The notes: a model not told the origin generated them from the letters alone. Counted from the stretch's first letter, positions 10,901 to 19,876 are shown. The stretch is DNA of 64,000 bases from Xiphophorus maculatus (GCF_002775205.1 NC_036463.1:186001-250000); one strand, 5' to 3'. Program-made: numbers and translations.

Positions 10901-13900
10901 TGATGTTCAGTTTGCTAACAAATCTATAAGGGCCGTCAGACATACATGATGAATATATTGTCAACCTTTCCCAACAGATTCATGCTAATATTGAAAATTC
11001 ATGGAACGAGGAGGAAGTGTGGCGGGTGGAGATGTACGTTTCCTTTGGGATCATGAGCTTTGGGCTCATGTCCCTCCTGGCCATCACCTCCATTCCTTCT
11101 ATCAGCAACTCTCTCAACTGGCGGGAATTCAGCTTTATCCAGGTACAAACCTGTCTTTCAAGACATGTTAATGGCTTGTATCTACAGAATAAGTAATGTC
11201 TGATGAAAAAGTAAAGGTGCCTGTTCACCACTGACCAGCTGAAATTGTGTAACATCATCTTATTTCATGGTTTAGTTTGATAGTAAAATGTATAGAAATA
11301 AAGCACTAATACACTTGTATGTAACCTAATTTGCATTGTGTGACAGACCCAGTGTCTGAGCCTGTTAAGATAATTAAATGTTCCTTTAAAACACAGGGAA
11401 ATGATGAGACACACAACTGATGTAGGCCCAGTCCCAATACTCGCATTTCCACCCTTGTTTCCTTCAAATGCAAGTTCATGTTTAAGGGTTTGAATGACTA
11501 GTGTGTCCCAATTTACCACATCCATCTTCCCCCCTTGAGGTCCTGTTATCACATTCTCCTAAACCTGCACCAGACAGACTTTGGGGAAGCATATTACTTG
11601 CAATTCATGTGACATTTTGAAATTAGTTTTATTGAAAATTAAAGCTATTGCAAAAAACAACAGCAACAAATGTATAACAATCTACAAAAAACAGAATGCA
11701 TCTCCTTTTGAAAAAAAGACATGTTATGGGGTTACTATCTGAAACTCTTCCATTAAGGAACAATTTTGTTCCACTTGTGTTCTGCACCTTACTCAGATGC
11801 CTTTTGAACAAGGAGTTGATTTGTGAGAGCAGTGAATGTGTTAGGAATTGGTTTTCTCTGTGTTGATTTGAGTTTTTCTGTGTTTATTTTGAGTTTCTGT
11901 GTCTTCTGAGTCTCCGTGTTGTCCTGTCCCTTGGTTGTTTCCCAGGTGTGTCTCGTTCCCTGATTACCTCCTGTGTATTTAATGTCACCTGTGTCTCTGT
12001 GTCTTTGTCGGGTCCTAGTTGTTTGTTGCCGTCTTGTCGAAGCTGTCTTTCCAGTCTCTTCGTCCATTTGTGTAGCCTGTTGCTACCAGTGCTGGGCCCT
12101 AGTCTTCCGCTCTATTGTGCTGCCAGGTTTTTGGACTTTTTGGATTCTGTTTGGTCAGCGTATTTTTGGATTTTTCATCATTAAACTTCATCATCTCATT
12201 TCAACCTGGGTCTACAAGCGTCTGCCTCAACACCTCCTCACACCACTTCCTGACAGAATGAGAGGGAGCATTCTGCAAATCGACATGTATGAGTATAATT
12301 TTTTGATACAATAATTACAACATTGACTAGAAGACAATGTCGACTAGAAGATAATCTTGCATTATCAGAGATGCAATAAGTTTATAGCAGATGTGGGAAT
12401 GATCAACCTGTCTGACTGTTGATTGCAGCAATCCACATTATTAGCAGAAATAGAGGGCCCCAAAACCAATTTTCGGTCTTGGACCGGCCCTAATATGGCG
12501 TATATAACAAGAAGATAAGACACTGTTAAATTTCTGACAATCAATGCGCAAGGATTTGGACGGAGTCAACAGCCAGAGAGAAGAAGAGGTGTGAGGCTGT
12601 GACAGAGGAGCTAGAAGGCAAAACAGAAGAAGAGGCTGAGGACATTTGCCAGTTTCCATCACTCAGACTTCAGCACTGTAAAACATTTGAGCCACATGTA
12701 ATGGTGTCCACTATCTTCTACTCTTTACGTCAAATAAATCTTTTGAGTTTTAGATTTTTAACCTGAATGTGTGAGTTTGTGACAGATAAACGTACTAAGT
12801 CGTGTTAGCCTTTTATTAATTTTGTTGAACCTCCAGGAGTTGAATAAAGTTTTTATGTTAGTACTTCAAAAAATTGAAAGAAGACAAAAGCAGGAAAGGG
12901 AACTGTTTCCCAGAGTGCTTAGTGCCATGTTTTTGTATCCTGTGTTGCACCGTGAGTGAGATGGAAGTGTGTTACATTAACCTGACTCTGGTATGTTATT
13001 AAGGCAAATCTTAATTAGACATCCATCCATCCATCCTCTTCCGCTTATCTGGGGTCGGGTCGCGGGGGTAGCAGCTTCAGAAGGGAGGCCCAGACTCCCC
13101 TCTCCCCAGTCACTTCTTCCAGCTCTTCCGGGTGAATCCCGAGGCGTTCCCAGGCCAGCTGAGAGACATAGTCCCTCCAGTGTGTCCTGGGTCTTCCCCG
13201 TGGCCTCCTCCCGGTGGGACGTGCCCGGAACACCTCACCAGGGTGGCGTCCAGGAGGCATCCTGACCAAATGCCCGAGCCACCTCAACTGGCTCCTCTCA
13301 ATGTGAAGGAGCAGCAGCTCTACTCTGAGTCCCTCCCGGATGATTGAGCTTCTCACCCTATCTCTAAGGGAGAGCCCAGACACCCTACGGAGAAAACCCA
13401 TTTCGGCCGCTTGTAGCCGCGATCTCGTTCTTTCGGTCATGACCCAAAGCTCATGACCATAGATGAGGGTGGGAACGTAGATCGACCGGTAAATCGAGAG
13501 CTTTGCTTTTTGACTCAGCTCTCTCTTCACCACGACGGACCGGTACAGCGCCCGCTTGACGGCAGACGCTGCGCTGTCAAGGCAGGGCTAATTAATTAGA
13601 CATAAGATTTTTATTTATTATGTTTCTAGAACTTAATGAAATTGGAGTGGTACTCTGAGTGATAAATAAATAAAGCCTTTATTAGTCCTTAGGGTGCAGC
13701 ATAAGGGTGTGGGTTTGTATGCAGGGGGCAGAGAGAATGGAAGGTGGACATATAGATTTCACAGCTATTGGGGGGAAAAAGCTGTTCTTTAGCCAAGTGG
13801 TTGTGCACTTTACATATCTGTACCATTTCCCTGACAGTAGGGGTAAAGTTTGTGTCCTGGGTGGGTTGGATCAGCAGCAATACAACTGGCCTGGTGGTCA

Positions 13901-16414
13901 GCTACAGGTTCAGTAGCTGACTCTTCCTCATCAGAAAAGAGATGTTCAGCAATCAAGTTAGGTCTGAGGTGATGTGGATGCCCAGGAATTTGACATTGTT
14001 TATGCCCTCCACCACCTCCCCTTGAATTCTAATAAGTGGGTGCACTGTCCTCCTGGACTTCCTGTTGTCCATTATGACCTCCTTGGTCTTGCTGGTATTA
14101 AGCACCAGGTTGTTCACTGAACACCACTGGGACAGGTTCTGGACCTCCTCTCTGTGCAGGGTCTCATCATTGTTTGTTATCAAAGTCACTGATAGGTTTA
14201 TTTTAATTCCTAACTTACAGTCACTACGGTGGTATTATTTGCAAACTTCGGAATCCTGATAGAGGAGTGGATGGCTACACAGTCATAGGTGAACAGTGTA
14301 AAAATAACCAGTGAAGCACACAGCCCTGCAGGGTGGATGATATTCAGTCCCCTATTCTCACCACCTGAGGCTGGTTGGTGAGAAAGTCCCTGATCCAAAG
14401 ACACATTGATGATGAAAGTCCCAGGTCACGGAGCTTCACTATCAGCTTCTCTGGGACAATAGTATTAAATGCTGAACTGAAATTGACGAATAGCATCCTA
14501 ACATTAGTGTCCGGATGCCGCAGATGTGTCAGGGCTGTGTGTAGTTCAATGGAGACCGCATCCTCTGTGGATTGGTTCCTCCTATAGACAAACTGGTGCC
14601 TGTCCAGACCAGCAGGAAGGTTATTCTTGATGTGTTTTAGGATGAGCCTCTCAAAGCACTTCATAATGACTGGGGTTACTGCAAATGGGTGGTAGTCATT
14701 TAAGTCAGTCATAGCAGATTTGTTTGGTAACGGCACAATGATGGAGGACTTAAGGCAGACAGGGACAGTGGAAAACTGCAGGGACAGATTGAAAATGTCT
14801 AAAATGACCCTACCAAATTGTCAGCATATGACTTCTGGGTCCGTCCCGATACCTTATTTGGTTGTGCAGCTTTGTTGGGGTTAATTCTCTTCAGAGAAGA
14901 AGTCACGTGGTTGAGGTGCAGGATTAGGGGCTGATGTATCTCTTCTAGTTGGATGGGAGGATTGCTTTCTCTGCCACTAGTGGCATTAAATCTAGAGAAG
15001 AAACTGTTCAATGTATCGGGAAAAGAGAGATCCCCACTGAGCCACCGGCTGGTGCTCTTGTAGACTCCCATAGTGCCTAGTCCTTTCCACATATTTTGTG
15101 GGTCATCATTGAATTGTTCCTCAATGTGCTGCCTGAACCTAAGCTTTGCCAGCTGTATTCCTTTTTTTCAGGTCTCTTTGGGCATTAGTGTAGGCTAACT
15201 TGTCAGATGACCTGTAGGCAGCATCACGGGCTTTGAGCAGAAATCAGTTCCTTCCATTCATGGCTTCTGATCAGGAAAAACCTTACCAGTTTTAGTGGGT
15301 AAGAAGACAGCATTTGTGCAGAACTTCACATAAGATAGAACAGCAAATGTGTAGCTCTCTAGATCTGAGCTCTCTTTGAAAACCTCCCATTGCGTAATCT
15401 CAAAACAGTCCTGGATGAGGAGGCATTCTCAGCTATCTTAGTATTTGCTTTATGTGGAATATAGTCAGCAAAGATCAGAAGGGAGCTGAACTCTTTTATC
15501 AGATCGAAGGGTCTGCAATAAACCGGGTACTTCAGGTCAGGTGAATAAACGTTCCAACGGTTTTAACTGCTGTGGACCCGGAGTTATGCACAGACCTTAG
15601 CTGAGGCTGCAGTTTTGTCTGCCCGGTGTTCTATCAGTGCTACCTCATCAGATTTTCCTACCGTAGCACAGATAGATAGGTATACAGTATGTATATATAT
15701 ATACCTAATACTCTCAAAGGAGAGTTCATAAGCTCTGACAAGAGATCAGAGCTCATAAAAGAGGTCAAAGAAACAAAACTAAGAAAACAAAATTAACTTT
15801 AAGTTGATATAAATACATATGTTAACTAAATGTATAACATTTAATAATAGAATAAATGTATCCAAATCAACTAATATACAGTATGTTGTATTGAAACTAA
15901 AGTGTTGTGTTTGTATAAAAAAATAAATTGTGCATAAAAAGAGTTACTGACTTAAGAGTGTGGCCATCACACTAAACAAGACAGCAAAACCTATTCTAGA
16001 AACCACACAGGCAGCAACCTGCAGACATTGTGACCCAAAAGTCGTGTACAAAATCAGTGCACAGGTGGACACAGGCCTGTTTTCCATTTTTGACATGAGT
16101 CGTATTCTTTTTCTCCGTAGACCACTCTGGGTTACATCGCCCTTCTCATTGCTACTATTCATGGCCTGCTGTTTGGCTGGAGACGGGCTTTGGATGAGGA
16201 TGCCTACCGCTTCTACCTACCCCCCAGCTTTGTGGTGTCCCTAGCTCTACCTGTCTGTGTCATACTGGGAAAGGTGCTAATGTTGCTTCCCTGTGTAGGT
16301 CACAAGCTTCACCAAATTCGCAAGGGTCTGGACACCAGTCCCTGCAAGGCCCGGCGCCTGGAGCCGGTTGGCTCAGCAGCAAACATTTCACCAGAGAGAG
16401 TTACCATTATGTGA
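1831..16414 (+). CDS. steap2: STEAP2-like metalloreductase (5' incomplete, four exons)
   Basis: STEAP proteins are six-helix membrane haem proteins that use cytosolic NADPH/FAD to reduce Fe3+ and Cu2+ at plasma and endosomal membranes. Exons 1831-1997, 2447-2974, 10978-11142 and 16121-16414 all have AG/GT borders and join in frame to 383 residues. They encode the end of the F420-type NADPH oxidoreductase domain ([17 protein letters not shown]), then the ferric reductase transmembrane domain. Histidines in AVHILYSL and [10 protein letters not shown] sit where the family's two haem ligands lie. The C-terminus PERVTIM resembles human STEAP2 (PERVTVM) rather than STEAP3 or STEAP4. Human STEAP2 is 490 aa, so about 100 N-terminal residues with the nucleotide-binding glycine motif are missing; no such exon is visible in 1-1830, so it probably lies upstream. 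Introns are loaded with transposons. The family call is near certain; the paralogue call is by tail and overall similarity from memory. Confidence 0.87.
2447..2974 (+). CDS. steap2: steap2 exon: domain junction and first transmembrane helices
   Basis: 176 codons, phase 0 at both ends (acceptor ctgatag, donor cag|gttagt). It starts [12 protein letters not shown], finishing the cytosolic domain, and continues through the linker and the first three hydrophobic segments. FVRDIIHPY and [13 protein letters not shown] are STEAP family signatures. The His in AAVHILYSL is the expected first haem ligand. It ends at LLLNTAYQQ. Confidence 0.93.
3130..3683. mobile_element. Non-autonomous DNA transposon (MITE) split by a solo LTR
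   Basis: Arms 3130-3197 and 3615-3683 are inverted copies of each other: ACACCTAGTG...GGTTTACATTCAAAGT...GTGGAG on the left and its reverse complement on the right. The middle is interrupted by the LTR at 3253-3543. No transposase remains. Class is uncertain. Confidence 0.6.
3253..3543 (-). mobile_element. Solo LTR (291 bp) with 5-bp target duplication
   Basis: Starts TGTCATG and ends CATGACA, an LTR-type TG...CA unit. It is flanked on both sides by TGGCC (3248-3252 and 3544-3548), a perfect 5-bp duplication as made by Gypsy/retrovirus-type integrases. It is related to the solo LTR at 11839-12255 in the opposite orientation (shared tracts near CTGGGTCTAC, CTGTGTCTCT, CCTGTGTTTC). No internal retroelement genes are present. 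Lies in steap2 intron sequence. Confidence 0.8.
3740..4015. repeat. Probable dispersed repeat, unclassified
   Basis: Sequence with features such as GGAAAATCTCTTATTCACAG and CACTGATTGGCTGG resembles widespread teleost interspersed repeats from memory. The 83-codon open frame has no recognisable domain. 4015-4596 is AT-rich with nothing identifiable. Confidence 0.3.
4597..5262 (-). mobile_element. 5'-truncated LINE, 3' end (Rex1/L2-like)
   Basis: On the minus strand the piece ends in a short (TTCTA)n-type tail (AGAATAGAAT at 4598 on plus). The body at 5040-5260 is the 3'-terminal type seen also at 26396-26905 and 38722-39290 (AAGAAGCTGTTCC, CTGGTGGTTCTGG). Its 5' break abuts the harbinger-like transposase remnant, so the LINE appears to have inserted into it. 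Confidence 0.55.
5262..5720 (-). pseudogene. Degraded PIF/Harbinger (ISL2EU-like) transposase fragment
   Basis: Minus-strand frames read [20 protein letters not shown], then FYTGLP-like remains, [20 protein letters not shown] and [20 protein letters not shown]. This matches the helix-turn-helix followed by the start of a DDE_Tnp_4 domain, with the first catalytic Asp in ILDCFE. Stops and frame breaks interrupt it and the C-terminal half is missing, cut by the adjoining LINE. An inert remnant in a steap2 intron. Confidence 0.6.
6060..7870 (-). mobile_element. L1-like LINE, 3' part of ORF2, decayed
   Basis: Minus-strand pieces encode the region after reverse transcriptase in fish L1/Tx1-type ORF2: [19 protein letters not shown] at about 7640, then the basic block [13 protein letters not shown]...[16 protein letters not shown], then a Cys-rich stretch [19 protein letters not shown] and a short terminal block near 6280-6590. 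At least three frame breaks separate these, so it is dead. Confidence 0.7.
8570..8937 (-). mobile_element. tRNA-derived SINE with RTE-type (GGAT)n tail
   Basis: Read on the minus strand, the head at about 8937-8860 has an A box (TGGCGCAGTTGGTAGAGC) and a B box (GGTTCTGGGTTTGATTCC-like). The body runs to a GGATGGATG tail at 8570-8583. The tail matches that of the Rex3-like LINEs here, which suggests mobilisation by an RTE enzyme. A (CA)n microsatellite sits inside at about 8731-8750. A shorter relative is at 27478-27570. Confidence 0.75.
9544..9945 (+). repeat. Non-autonomous DNA repeat, partial copy
   Basis: AGCTTTTTATCATGTTATAA and the following CATACATGTTTGAGAAATGC, GTGGCAACCATTC align with the left part of the unit at 10029-10629. 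Together they form two direct copies about 485 bases apart in the steap2 intron. Confidence 0.55.
10029..10629 (+). mobile_element. MITE-like repeat, hAT-type ends
   Basis: The left end AAAGGGCCAGTATTAT and the right end, read in reverse complement as AAAGGGGCATCACTAT, form short terminal inverted repeats. No coding capacity. The upstream partial copy is at 9544-9945. Class assignment is tentative. Confidence 0.45.
10813..10847. repeat. Perfect hairpin, 14-bp arms, 7-nt loop
   Basis: ATCAAGTGGAACTG at 10813-10826 pairs exactly with CAGTTCCACTTGAT at 10834-10847 around the loop GTTGTTG. A second, overlapping inverted pair (GGAACTGCAACTGG against the loop side) follows immediately. It is only about 130 bp 5' of a steap2 exon. 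Confidence 0.85.
10978..11142 (+). CDS. steap2: steap2 exon: fourth transmembrane segment
   Basis: 55 codons in phase 0 between ccaacag and cag|gtacaa. It reads [16 protein letters not shown], then the hydrophobic run [20 protein letters not shown], then [11 protein letters not shown], almost identical to the corresponding part of vertebrate STEAP2. It is isolated by an 8.0-kb and a 5.0-kb intron, both full of repeats. Confidence 0.93.
11839..12255 (+). mobile_element. Solo LTR (417 bp) with 5-bp target duplication
   Basis: Starts TGTTAGGAA and ends TTCCTGACA, imperfect terminal inverted repeats with TG...CA. It is flanked by GAATG at 11834-11838 and 12256-12260. ATTAAA near the 3' part is the likely poly(A) signal of the old retroelement. 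Related to 3253-3543 on the other strand. Lies in a steap2 intron. Confidence 0.8.
12361..12492 (-). repeat. DNA transposon end (CAGGGCCGGCCC type), copy 1
   Basis: On the minus strand this reads from a GGGCCGGTCC end through CTCTATTTCTGCTAATAATG to GCATCTCTGATAAT, aligning with 43143-43290 on the plus strand. The GGGCCGGCCC terminus is typical of hAT elements common in vertebrates. Confidence 0.5.
13023..13591 (-). mobile_element. 5'-truncated Rex3/RTE-like LINE with 12-bp target duplication
   Basis: TTAATTAGACAT flanks both sides (13011-13022 and 13592-13603). On the minus strand the insert runs from mid-ORF2 to a GGATGGATG tail. It keeps an uninterrupted frame of about 160 codons ([35 protein letters not shown]) closely matching the longer copy at 51387-53661. 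The clean frame and perfect duplication argue for a recent insertion into a steap2 intron. Confidence 0.85.
13650..15640 (-). mobile_element. Rex1/L2-type LINE, decayed ORF2
   Basis: Minus-strand frames in order: VWKGL-like linker and [14 protein letters not shown] (about 15090-14800), reverse transcriptase core [57 protein letters not shown] (14736-14344), then [13 protein letters not shown] and the thumb region [20 protein letters not shown]...[13 protein letters not shown] (14189-13953). The YADD strand region is lost between frames. The 3' end is near 13660. It shares its family with 40165-41175. Confidence 0.75.
15690..16120. other. End of steap2 intron, AT-rich
   Basis: Short TA microsatellite at about 15690-15705, then AT-rich sequence up to the polypyrimidine tract and acceptor of the last exon. 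Nothing else recognised. Confidence 0.5.
16121..16414 (+). CDS. steap2: steap2 last coding exon with stop
   Basis: 97 codons plus TGA. It begins [23 protein letters not shown], where the His is the expected second haem ligand, continues through the last hydrophobic helix ([20 protein letters not shown]) and ends in a basic cytosolic tail finishing PERVTIM. The acceptor is ttctccgtag. Confidence 0.92.
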   Translation, partial: TTLGYIALLIATIHGLLFGWRRALDEDAYRFYLPPSFVVSLALPVCVILGKVLMLLPCVGHKLHQIRKGLDTSPCKARRLEPVGSAANISPERVTIM

Positions 16415-16800
16415 TTTATTCTAGTTTTTTGCTCATTTATGTGACTAAACACTTTGTGGTTTTAACTCTATGAACATACCACTGTCTTTCTCTCAGCAGT
16501 TTTGCTGACTTGTGTGCTGCGTACATGTGACCATGTTAGGTCTGATGTCACAGTTTTCTCCAAGTAAAGTTATAGCACTGAATAACCTTCCTGTCAGTAT
16601 AAAAAGTCTTCCTCTAGTGTTTTATCAACACAATGCTTTCATTCTTTTATACTTTTATTTGAAATTTTACACCAATTGGTTAAATTCTTGTTCTCCTAAG
16701 TCTGGTAAAACATGTTTGTGCCGAATGTTTCCTAATCTCCAAGAGAAGCTCTGCCATTTTTATGTAGTAGAAATAAAAACAATGATTCAGCAGTTAGTGA
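16415..16800 (+). promoter_or_regulatory. steap2: steap2 3'UTR and likely poly(A) signal
   Basis: Non-coding sequence after the steap2 stop. AATAAA at 16772-16777, followed by A-rich and TG-containing sequence, is the most plausible poly(A) hexamer, giving a 3'UTR of about 380 bases. No transcript evidence is available here. Confidence 0.4.
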
Positions 16801-17149
16801 ATGCTTTAAACCATTAACAGTCCCGGTGACTCATTGAGCCATCCATGTCCACTGAGGTTGATGGCTCTTATTTTCAAGCATTAGCCCTGAGAAAGAAGAT
16901 GAAGTGGAGCCCGACCTTTGAAAATCTTGCATACATTCTATCACATGCATCACTTCAAAACCGCTTCTTCTTTTGATGGATCTCAACCAGTGACATGCCA
17001 TCATGGAAAAATAATATATAATGACAAGATAATTTATATTGCTATTTTCACCCTGTGGTTTGCACAGTATTTATTTTTCATTTAGCTAAACCAATTTTGA
17101 TTACATTTTTCTTCAAAATCACCGAATTTTCGCAATTGTCCATTCAAAT

Positions 17150-17185
17150 CTCAGCTTCCTGCTGATGAAGCAGCAGGAAGCTGAG
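17150..17185. repeat. Perfect hairpin, 15-bp arms, 6-nt loop
   Basis: CTCAGCTTCCTGCTG at 17150-17164 is exactly complementary to CAGCAGGAAGCTGAG at 17171-17185 around ATGAAG. Intergenic between steap2 and mos. Confidence 0.9.
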
Positions 17186-17189
17186 CCTC

Positions 17190-18480
17190 ATCTTGGATTA
17201 CGCAACCTCTCTCTAACTGCACTGGCTGCCATTTGATGAGAGCATCCTGTGTTCCTTCTGTGTGTATGTTCCCAATTAAATGGTTAAAAACATTTCATAT
17301 ATAAAATGATTTTCCATAATGCATATGTTTGTTTTTGTGATGAGGAGCGATCAGAAGCGGCAGAGAACAAATTTGAGGTGTTGTTTTATATATGTTTACA
17401 TATGTTTAACCCTAATAAATATAAACCCTTTTATATATGTTTTATATCTTATATTCAAACATTACAATCTTATTTCATAAGTGCTAAGCTTGAGCATTTC
17501 ATAGCTAAAATAAGTAAAGATCATTCGAAGTGTCATGGATGCAGCATTAACAGTCCCTAAGAGTCTCAGAAAGTTGAGCATGTTCACAACAACACTGTAC
17601 TCACACAGACACTTGGTTCCAACACCAGGCAACAGGTCAAGCCATTGCAGGATATAGCAATCCACCCACACTCCAATCTGTCTACCTCTTCAGTGCATGT
17701 AATGCCTCAGGTTACCTTGTGGTGTTTAGGTATGTTGGCTCTTATTGATGGAAAATACTAATTAAATTTAAAAACTGCATAGTATCCAAAACTAAAAAAG
17801 AATGATTGTCCAAAAAAGCATTTTCCTCCAGAAAGTTGGGAATGAAGGCTTGAAAAAGAAAACAATCTCAATGAAAGTACAAAGCTTCAATATGCTGCCA
17901 CACTGAGTGACATCACATTTCTACAATTTATTCATATCAACAATAATTACTTTAAATTTAACATACAAAGTCATTTAAAAACCAAAAACTTAAGTAGGAA
18001 CTGAAATGTGTCCTAATAAGTACAGTATTCCAAGAAGAGGATTAGGACCACTGAAAAAATAAATAAATCTGATTTTAATCTGAGATTAAACTCAATTCTT
18101 TTTTGTCAGCAGCCCTAATCGTCTTCTTAACCATTGTCTAAAAATTATATTTACAGCTCGAGAAATACAGTATGTGAATTGGGCCTAATAAATTAATCTG
18201 GTGCAGAAATAAACACCTTTATATATATATATATATAGTTACAACAATTTTAATAAAACCATTTGAATCAATTTTAGATAAACAAAACATACATTTGGAG
18301 TTGTTAAGAAAAGGCTAGTCTGCTGACTGCTTAGAAGGCAGAACCCAAGTCTTCAACCCGTCTGGATGTTTAAGTGTGAGGCACATCATGTCCAAACTGA
18401 AAGCTGCGATCCTGTCAGGGTTTCGCTGCACAACACCATCTAAACTCCACTGAAACTCTCCAAAAGTATAATAATAATAC
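17190..18480. other. steap2-mos intergenic region
   Basis: Mostly AT-rich sequence with a (TA)n run at about 18220-18236. It should include the mos 3'UTR on the minus strand (see 18249-18258). No other gene seen. Confidence 0.5.
18249..18258 (-). promoter_or_regulatory. mos: Candidate cytoplasmic polyadenylation element overlapping a poly(A) hexamer, mos 3'UTR
   Basis: On the minus strand the sequence reads TTTTATTAAA about 230 nt after the mos stop. It contains UUUUAU, a consensus CPE, overlapping AUUAAA, a poly(A) hexamer variant. Vertebrate mos mRNA is known to be activated in maturing oocytes by CPE-driven polyadenylation. That this is the functional site is inference; a canonical AATAAA lies further away (17927-17932, minus). 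Confidence 0.4.
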
Positions 18481-18484
18481 AAAA

Positions 18485-19498
18485 TCATCTAGGTGACCTT
18501 AGGAGCTCAAGCTGATGCAGCACATCCTCGGCGCTGGGTCTGCAGCGGACATCTGCGCTCCAGCAGCGGCCCAGCAATGCCGCACACCGCTTCCCCAGCA
18601 CAGAAAGAAACACCGGGTGGTCACATACAGACGGCCGCAGATTGTGCGCCACCACAGCATAGAGGACGTGTTGCCTGTCACCCGTGTAGGGGGGCTCTCT
18701 GGTCAAAAGCTGCCACATGGTTATCCCCAACGAGAAGATGTCCGCTTTAGGAGACACCTGCTCACCTTTGAGCAGCTCCGGGGCTCGGTGTGAATACGTG
18801 CCACATCCGTGGCTGACCTGGGGGCTGACGGCGCTCACTTCACAGTCACGCTCCAGCTTCAGGGAACAACCAAAGTCGGCAATTTTACACACTTCTCCCC
18901 GCGACACCAGCACGTTGGCTGGTTTGATGTCCAGATGCACAACACTGTGGGAATGAAGGAAGCTCAACCCCTTCACGATGTCTGTGGAGTACTTCAGCCA
19001 CCGGTCCTCCCCGAGCTCCTCCGAGCTCTCATATATGATCTGCTGCAGATTTCTGCTGCCCACGAACTCCATGACGATCGCTCCGATCGCTTCATCCTCC
19101 AAGTCCGCCAGCACGCACGTGCTTGCGGCGATGACGCGCACGACGTTTTTATGGTGGAGATGTGCGGCGTTCAGCTCAGCCCAGAAACTCTGTCGGGACG
19201 CCAGTTTGTTCTTTGTGCTCTTTTTCACTTTCTTCAGCGCAACAGTTTCCCCGAGGTACTCCGCCTTGTAGACGGAGCCGAAGCCCCCGGAGCCCACAAC
19301 TTCCACGGAGCGCAGTTGATCCCAGTAAATCACGGAGGACCAGAGGCGGCTTGCGACTTTACCATGGAACCGCTGGGGGGGAACCTGCAAGGTGGACCCT
19401 TGGGACAGCTGAAAGAGCGGGCTGCTACAAGCCGCGACGTCTGCAGACGGGTAGATGTCTTTCCGCAACAGGCGCGTGTCGGGAATAGGAGAAGGCAT
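18485..19498 (-). CDS. mos: MOS serine/threonine kinase (c-mos)
   Basis: MOS is the germ-cell MAP kinase kinase kinase that activates MEK/MAPK in maturing oocytes and underlies cytostatic factor arrest in metaphase II. This is an intronless 337-codon frame, as in other vertebrates. The start is the ATG at 19496-19498 (MPSPIP), the conserved N-terminus with Pro2-Ser3, the stability-controlling site in Xenopus; five codons upstream also contain an in-frame ATG. Kinase motifs: GSGGFGSV (69-76), VALKK with Lys89, Glu108 in FWAELN, VVHLDIKPAN with Asp190 (the HLD form typical of MOS), IADFG (Asp208), HRAPELLKG (238-245) and KADIFSLGITMWQ. All catalytic residues are intact and length is normal. The neighbour steap2 is convergent; a CRE and CCAAT box lie immediately upstream. 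Confidence 0.96.
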   Translation of the reverse strand: MPSPIPDTRLLRKDIYPSADVAACSSPLFQLSQGSTLQVPPQRFHGKVASRLWSSVIYWDQLRSVEVVGSGGFGSVYKAEYLGETVALKKVKKSTKNKLASRQSFWAELNAAHLHHKNVVRVIAASTCVLADLEDEAIGAIVMEFVGSRNLQQIIYESSEELGEDRWLKYSTDIVKGLSFLHSHSVVHLDIKPANVLVSRGEVCKIADFGCSLKLERDCEVSAVSPQVSHGCGTYSHRAPELLKGEQVSPKADIFSLGITMWQLLTREPPYTGDRQHVLYAVVAHNLRPSVCDHPVFLSVLGKRCAALLGRCWSADVRCRPSAEDVLHQLELLRSPR

Positions 19499-19533
19499 GG
19501 CGCGAGAGTTCACACGGGTGTGTTCAAGTGAGC

Positions 19534-19552
19534 TGACGTCACCTCATCCAAT
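19534..19552 (-). promoter_or_regulatory. mos: CRE and inverted CCAAT at the mos promoter
   Basis: A perfect palindromic CRE, TGACGTCA, sits at 19534-19541, 36 bp before the mos ATG. CCAAT on the plus strand (ATTGG on mos's strand) follows at 19548-19552. No TATA box is obvious. Both motifs are classical proximal promoter elements; function is inferred from position. Confidence 0.5.
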
Positions 19553-19709
19553 TAATCATGCCCTGGAGGCAATGCATGCTGGTTAATCTCTCTAAAATAA
19601 ATACTTAAAATAAATATGCAGTCATGCAAATGATCAAATGTATCAAAAACAATTTCAGACAACTCAGCCCAGCTCGGGGTTTACATTGGCTTATTTTTTA
19701 ACCTTTCAA

Positions 19710-19876
19710 ATGTTTATTAATACAAAATAAACAATAAGGATGTAAACAGTGACATACATAAAATGTTGAGTAATTGTGCTCAGATTTGCATAAACATGAG
19801 CTCATACATTGCAGAAATCTAAAAATATAATATTTCCAATCTCTGGAGTCATTTCTTTAACTATATAATCAATCAA
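19710..19876 (+). repeat. Dispersed repeat upstream of mos (pairs with 44259-44414)
   Basis: TGTTTATTAATACAAAATAA, AAAATGTTGAG, TTGCATAAACAT and AGCTCATACATTGCAGAAAT recur in order at 44259-44414. No protein frame. It begins about 210 bp 5' of the mos start. Confidence 0.6.

Larger units (their letters stand above)
10640..11838. other. steap2 intronic sequence around exon 10978-11142
   Basis: Apart from the exon and the hairpin at 10813-10847, I see no gene or classified element. A repeat-like stretch follows the exon, containing CCAATACTCGCATTTCCACC. Confidence 0.5.

Noticed and set aside
19499..19513. Five extra codons at the MOS start
   Set aside because: Vertebrate MOS begins MPSP; the ATG at 19496-19498 fits this.
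18809..19531. 240-codon plus-strand frame
   Set aside because: Antisense shadow of MOS; no domain and no expected codon pattern.
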